NCBI GenBank assembly: GCA_016280565.1
Contig: JAEEGY010000175.1
Coordinates: 1-7,994 of the forward strand
DNA: 7,994 nt
Direction: 5' to 3'
DNA from: Fretibacterium sp.
Lineage (GTDB): Bacteria > Synergistota > Synergistia > Synergistales > Aminobacteriaceae
A program made the position numbers and the translations under genes. Positions 6,119-7,994 of this stretch are shown piece by piece (positions within the stretch are counted from its first letter, which is position 1; each line of letters starts with the position of its first letter). The notes under the pieces are model-generated. The model worked only from the letters and a program-made list of their open reading frames with translations. It was not told where the DNA came from and ran no database searches.

Positions 6119-6466
6119 GCCCCTCTTCTGCACATCCGCTGCGGAAAGGCCCCGCGGAGTTTTGAAGACCTCAAGGAGCCGGGAGAAACCCGTCACATCC
6201 AGTGTCTCATGGACATCCGGCGAGACGTTGATGAGGCGGATGGGGGCTCGTTCCTTTTTCTTCAGGCTCAGCAGGATACGGAGACCGGCGCTTGAGATGT
6301 ACTCCAGCTCGCTGCAGTCAAAGACGATCCTGCCGTGGGGATACTTTCTTCGCTCCGCCACAACGGTGTCCCCAAACTCCCTGATGCTGGAGCTGTCGAT
6401 CCTGCCCTCGATGATGAAGCAAAGCTCCCTGTCTCCCACGGAGGTGCTCATCGCATAGTTTTTCAT
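6116..6466 (-). CDS. STAS-domain anti-sigma-factor-antagonist-like protein (copy B)
   Basis: This 116-residue ORF is nearly the size of a stand-alone SpoIIAA/RsbV protein. It keeps the STAS pattern: an N-terminal strand with EGRIDSSS, VFDCSELEYISSAGLRILL with the phosphorylatable Ser-Ser pair at 58-59, and NVSPDVHETLDVTGF for the last helix region. It is close in sequence to residues 1-116 of the copy A fusion and ends at TAG exactly in the linker before the APH-like domain. ATG 6466 is preceded by AAAGGGGAG (6473-6481) at 6 bases, a strong ribosome binding site; an ATG five codons later is a weaker option. It follows the copy B phosphatase by 19 bases. It should be a cytosolic phospho-switch protein dephosphorylated by PP2C-B. 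The kinase acting on it is probably the C-terminal domain of the copy A phosphatase, because none is encoded with it here. Confidence 0.85.
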   Translation of the reverse strand: MKNYAMSTSVGDRELCFIIEGRIDSSSIREFGDTVVAERRKYPHGRIVFDCSELEYISSAGLRILLSLKKKERAPIRLINVSPDVHETLDVTGFSRLLEVFKTPRGLSAADVQKRG

Positions 6467-6485
6467 CCTCTACTCCCCTTTAAGC

Positions 6486-7994
6486 TCAGGGCTTACCGCC
6501 CTGAAACCTGTTTCCCGCGGACAGCCGCCCGTCTGCCATTCCTCTTTTACCATAATATTGTAACGCCAGCATAGTGATATCGTCGAACTGCGGCGCGCCC
6601 CCGGCGAAGGCATCCACCTCGCGCTTCAGGGACACCAAAAGCCTCTCCACTGGCTCCAGGCCGTGGCGGTTCAGCGCCTCGGCCATGCGGTCACGGCCAT
6701 AGACCTTATATTCCGCGTTCGTCGCCTCCACCACGCCGTCCGTGTAGAGGAAAAGACTATCCCCTGGTTTCATGAAAAAGTCGCTCTCGTAAAATTTCAT
6801 CCCCTCCATCGTTGCGACAGCGGGGTTGTTGACCGCTCGTTTGATCTGCTCATAAGAGCCCGTCTCCATGCGCCGGACGGCCGGGTACTCGTGCCCCGCG
6901 TTGCAGGCGACCACCTTTCCCGTCGATATCTCGAGGATACCCAGCCAGACCGTCACGAAGAGCTCCGTCCCGTTCTCCTCGCAGAGCTGATTGTTGACGG
7001 CCTCCAATATCTCCGAGGGTTTTCCCCCCATCTGGGCGCGGTTCTTGATGAGCGTTCGGGTGATGACCATGAAGAGCGCCGCCGGCATCCCCTTGCCCGA
7101 CACGTCGGCAATCACCAGCGCCAGGTGGTCGCTGTCGATAAAGAAGAAGTCGTAGAAGTCCCCGCCCACCTCCTTGGCCGGGGTCATGGTGGCGTAGATG
7201 TCAAACTCCCGGCGGTCCGGGAACGGCGGGAAGGTGCAGGGCAGGAGGTCCGCCTGGATCTGCGCGGCGACGTTCAGCTCCGTCCTTATACGTTCTCTCT
7301 CTGCGGCGATGGCGGCGAAGTCCTGCATGTAATTCTTCAGGGAATACGCCATTTTGTTGAACTCCTCCGCCAGGTCGCCCACCTCGTCGTTGTCATAGAC
7401 CTTGGCACGGTAGCTCAGGTCCCCGTCACTGATCTTCTCCACATCCTTCTGCAGCGCGATGATGGGGTACGCCAGCCGGTTGGAGAACTTTTTGCTTTCC
7501 ATGGCAACCAGCCAGATGATCACGAGGAACGCCGCGAAGAACAGGACGGCCGTCATGACGACGCCGCGTTTTACGTTCAGCATAGGGGCCAGGACCAGCG
7601 ACTCCGGGACACGGATGCAGAGCTTCCACCCCGTGGTGGGGATCGTGGTGTAACCATAATAGACCCCGTTCGGCGCCAGGGAGACCCCCGTCTTGCCCCG
7701 GAGGATCCGGCCGGCCACCTTATAGCCGATATCCTTAGCGTAGTCGTAATACAGGTTATGGACACTTGTTCCCCCGTTTTCCGTGGGTTCCAGGAGGTTC
7801 CCCTCCTTGTCCACCATGAAGGCGTAGGCCCCCTCCCCCAGGTCCATCTCCACAATAGATTCATAAAGGGTGGAAACCAGGATGTCCATGGCAACGACGC
7901 CCGCAAACTCATTGTTCTCATCATAGACCGGAGCGGAACAGGTGACAACGAGGCCCCGTCCAAAGGAATCCCGGTAAACGTCCGTAAATCCCAG
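6486..7994 (-). CDS. Membrane Cache-HAMP-PP2C phosphatase lacking a kinase domain (copy B, 5' end outside window)
   Basis: The frame is open to the right edge, so this is the C-terminal 502 residues. Met at 7889 is internal, because the matching copy A sequence continues upstream of it. Visible parts in window numbering: the end of a Cache sensor (1-140, with FAGVVAMDI at 30-38), a transmembrane helix (about 144-165), HAMP plus linker (about 166-225), and a PP2C/SpoIIE domain (about 263-482) with the metal ligands in GGDFYDFF (Asp279), ADVSGKG (Asp297), YTDGV (Asp419) and FDDIT (471-472). After LALQYYG only 20 residues of unrelated basic/Gly-rich tail remain before TGA. The HATPase kinase found in copy A is absent, giving RsbU-like rather than phosphatase-kinase architecture. 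Its likely substrate is the STAS protein encoded 19 bases downstream. The operon promoter lies outside the window. Confidence 0.92.
   Translation of the reverse strand: MGFTDVYRDSFGRGLVVTCSAPVYDENNEFAGVVAMDILVSTLYESIVEMDLGEGAYAFMVDKEGNLLEPTENGGTSVHNLYYDYAKDIGYKVAGRILRGKTGVSLAPNGVYYGYTTIPTTGWKLCIRVPESLVLAPMLNVKRGVVMTAVLFFAAFLVIIWLVAMESKKFSNRLAYPIIALQKDVEKISDGDLSYRAKVYDNDEVGDLAEEFNKMAYSLKNYMQDFAAIAAERERIRTELNVAAQIQADLLPCTFPPFPDRREFDIYATMTPAKEVGGDFYDFFFIDSDHLALVIADVSGKGMPAALFMVITRTLIKNRAQMGGKPSEILEAVNNQLCEENGTELFVTVWLGILEISTGKVVACNAGHEYPAVRRMETGSYEQIKRAVNNPAVATMEGMKFYESDFFMKPGDSLFLYTDGVVEATNAEYKVYGRDRMAEALNRHGLEPVERLLVSLKREVDAFAGGAPQFDDITMLALQYYGKRGMADGRLSAGNRFQGGKP

Larger units (their letters stand above)
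3166..7208 (-). repeat. Tandem duplication of the phosphatase-STAS-pseudokinase unit
   Basis: Two direct copies of a gene set, about 3.4 to 3.8 kb apart, run in the same direction: phosphatase 2659-5259 with STAS-pseudokinase 1456-2652, and phosphatase 6486-7994 with STAS/pseudokinase 5279-6466. The span given runs from the PP2C region of one copy to that of the other. Nucleotide similarity is very high in patches, for example around 3166-3210 versus 6552-6596 and 3790-3890 versus 7143-7243, but much lower in the sensor and linkers. The offset shift between these patches (3386 versus 3353) is explained by an acidic loop in copy A and a two-residue difference elsewhere. Confidence 0.85.

Overview
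The window is GC-rich and most likely comes from a member of the Synergistota. The main evidence is the C-terminus of the first protein. Its Gly-Gly-Gly-Cys-Asp-Ala-Gly-Phe-Gly motif, short hydrophobic stretch and basic end match the Synergist-CTERM sorting signal, which is characteristic of that diderm, mostly anaerobic phylum. The genus cannot be fixed from this sequence.

Layout. The left fifth is on the + strand. It holds the 3' part of a surface/envelope protein with a Gly/Ser/Thr repeat linker (2-841), then a 158-base intergenic region with a GC hairpin, a possible -10 box and a small palindrome. Next come a lipoprotein thioredoxin with a CPAC active site (1001-1378) and a strong intrinsic terminator (1401-1438). 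The rest (1456-7994) is one tightly packed minus-strand operon, convergent with the first two genes and read from right to left. Every gap in it is 19 bases or less, apart from the junction at an internal stop codon.

The operon is a tandem duplication of a partner-switching signalling unit. Copy B, transcribed first, has a membrane Cache-HAMP-PP2C (SpoIIE/RsbU type) phosphatase cut by the window edge, then a STAS protein, then an aminoglycoside-phosphotransferase-like (APH-like) domain. An in-frame TAG separates the last two. Copy A, transcribed second, has a full-length phosphatase that also carries a C-terminal RsbW/SpoIIAB-like serine kinase (HATPase), followed by a STAS domain fused without interruption to the APH-like domain.

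Inferred working model: the extracytoplasmic Cache sensors control PP2C domains that dephosphorylate the Ser-Ser site of the STAS domains. The kinase domain of copy A would rephosphorylate them and may serve both STAS proteins, since copy B has none. The attached APH-like domains lack the catalytic Asp and the metal-binding Asp in both copies, so they look like pseudokinases acting as binding or output modules. No sigma factor or other obvious target is encoded in the window. The pseudokinase output, the TAG-split paralogue and the uneven distribution of the kinase domain are the most unusual points.
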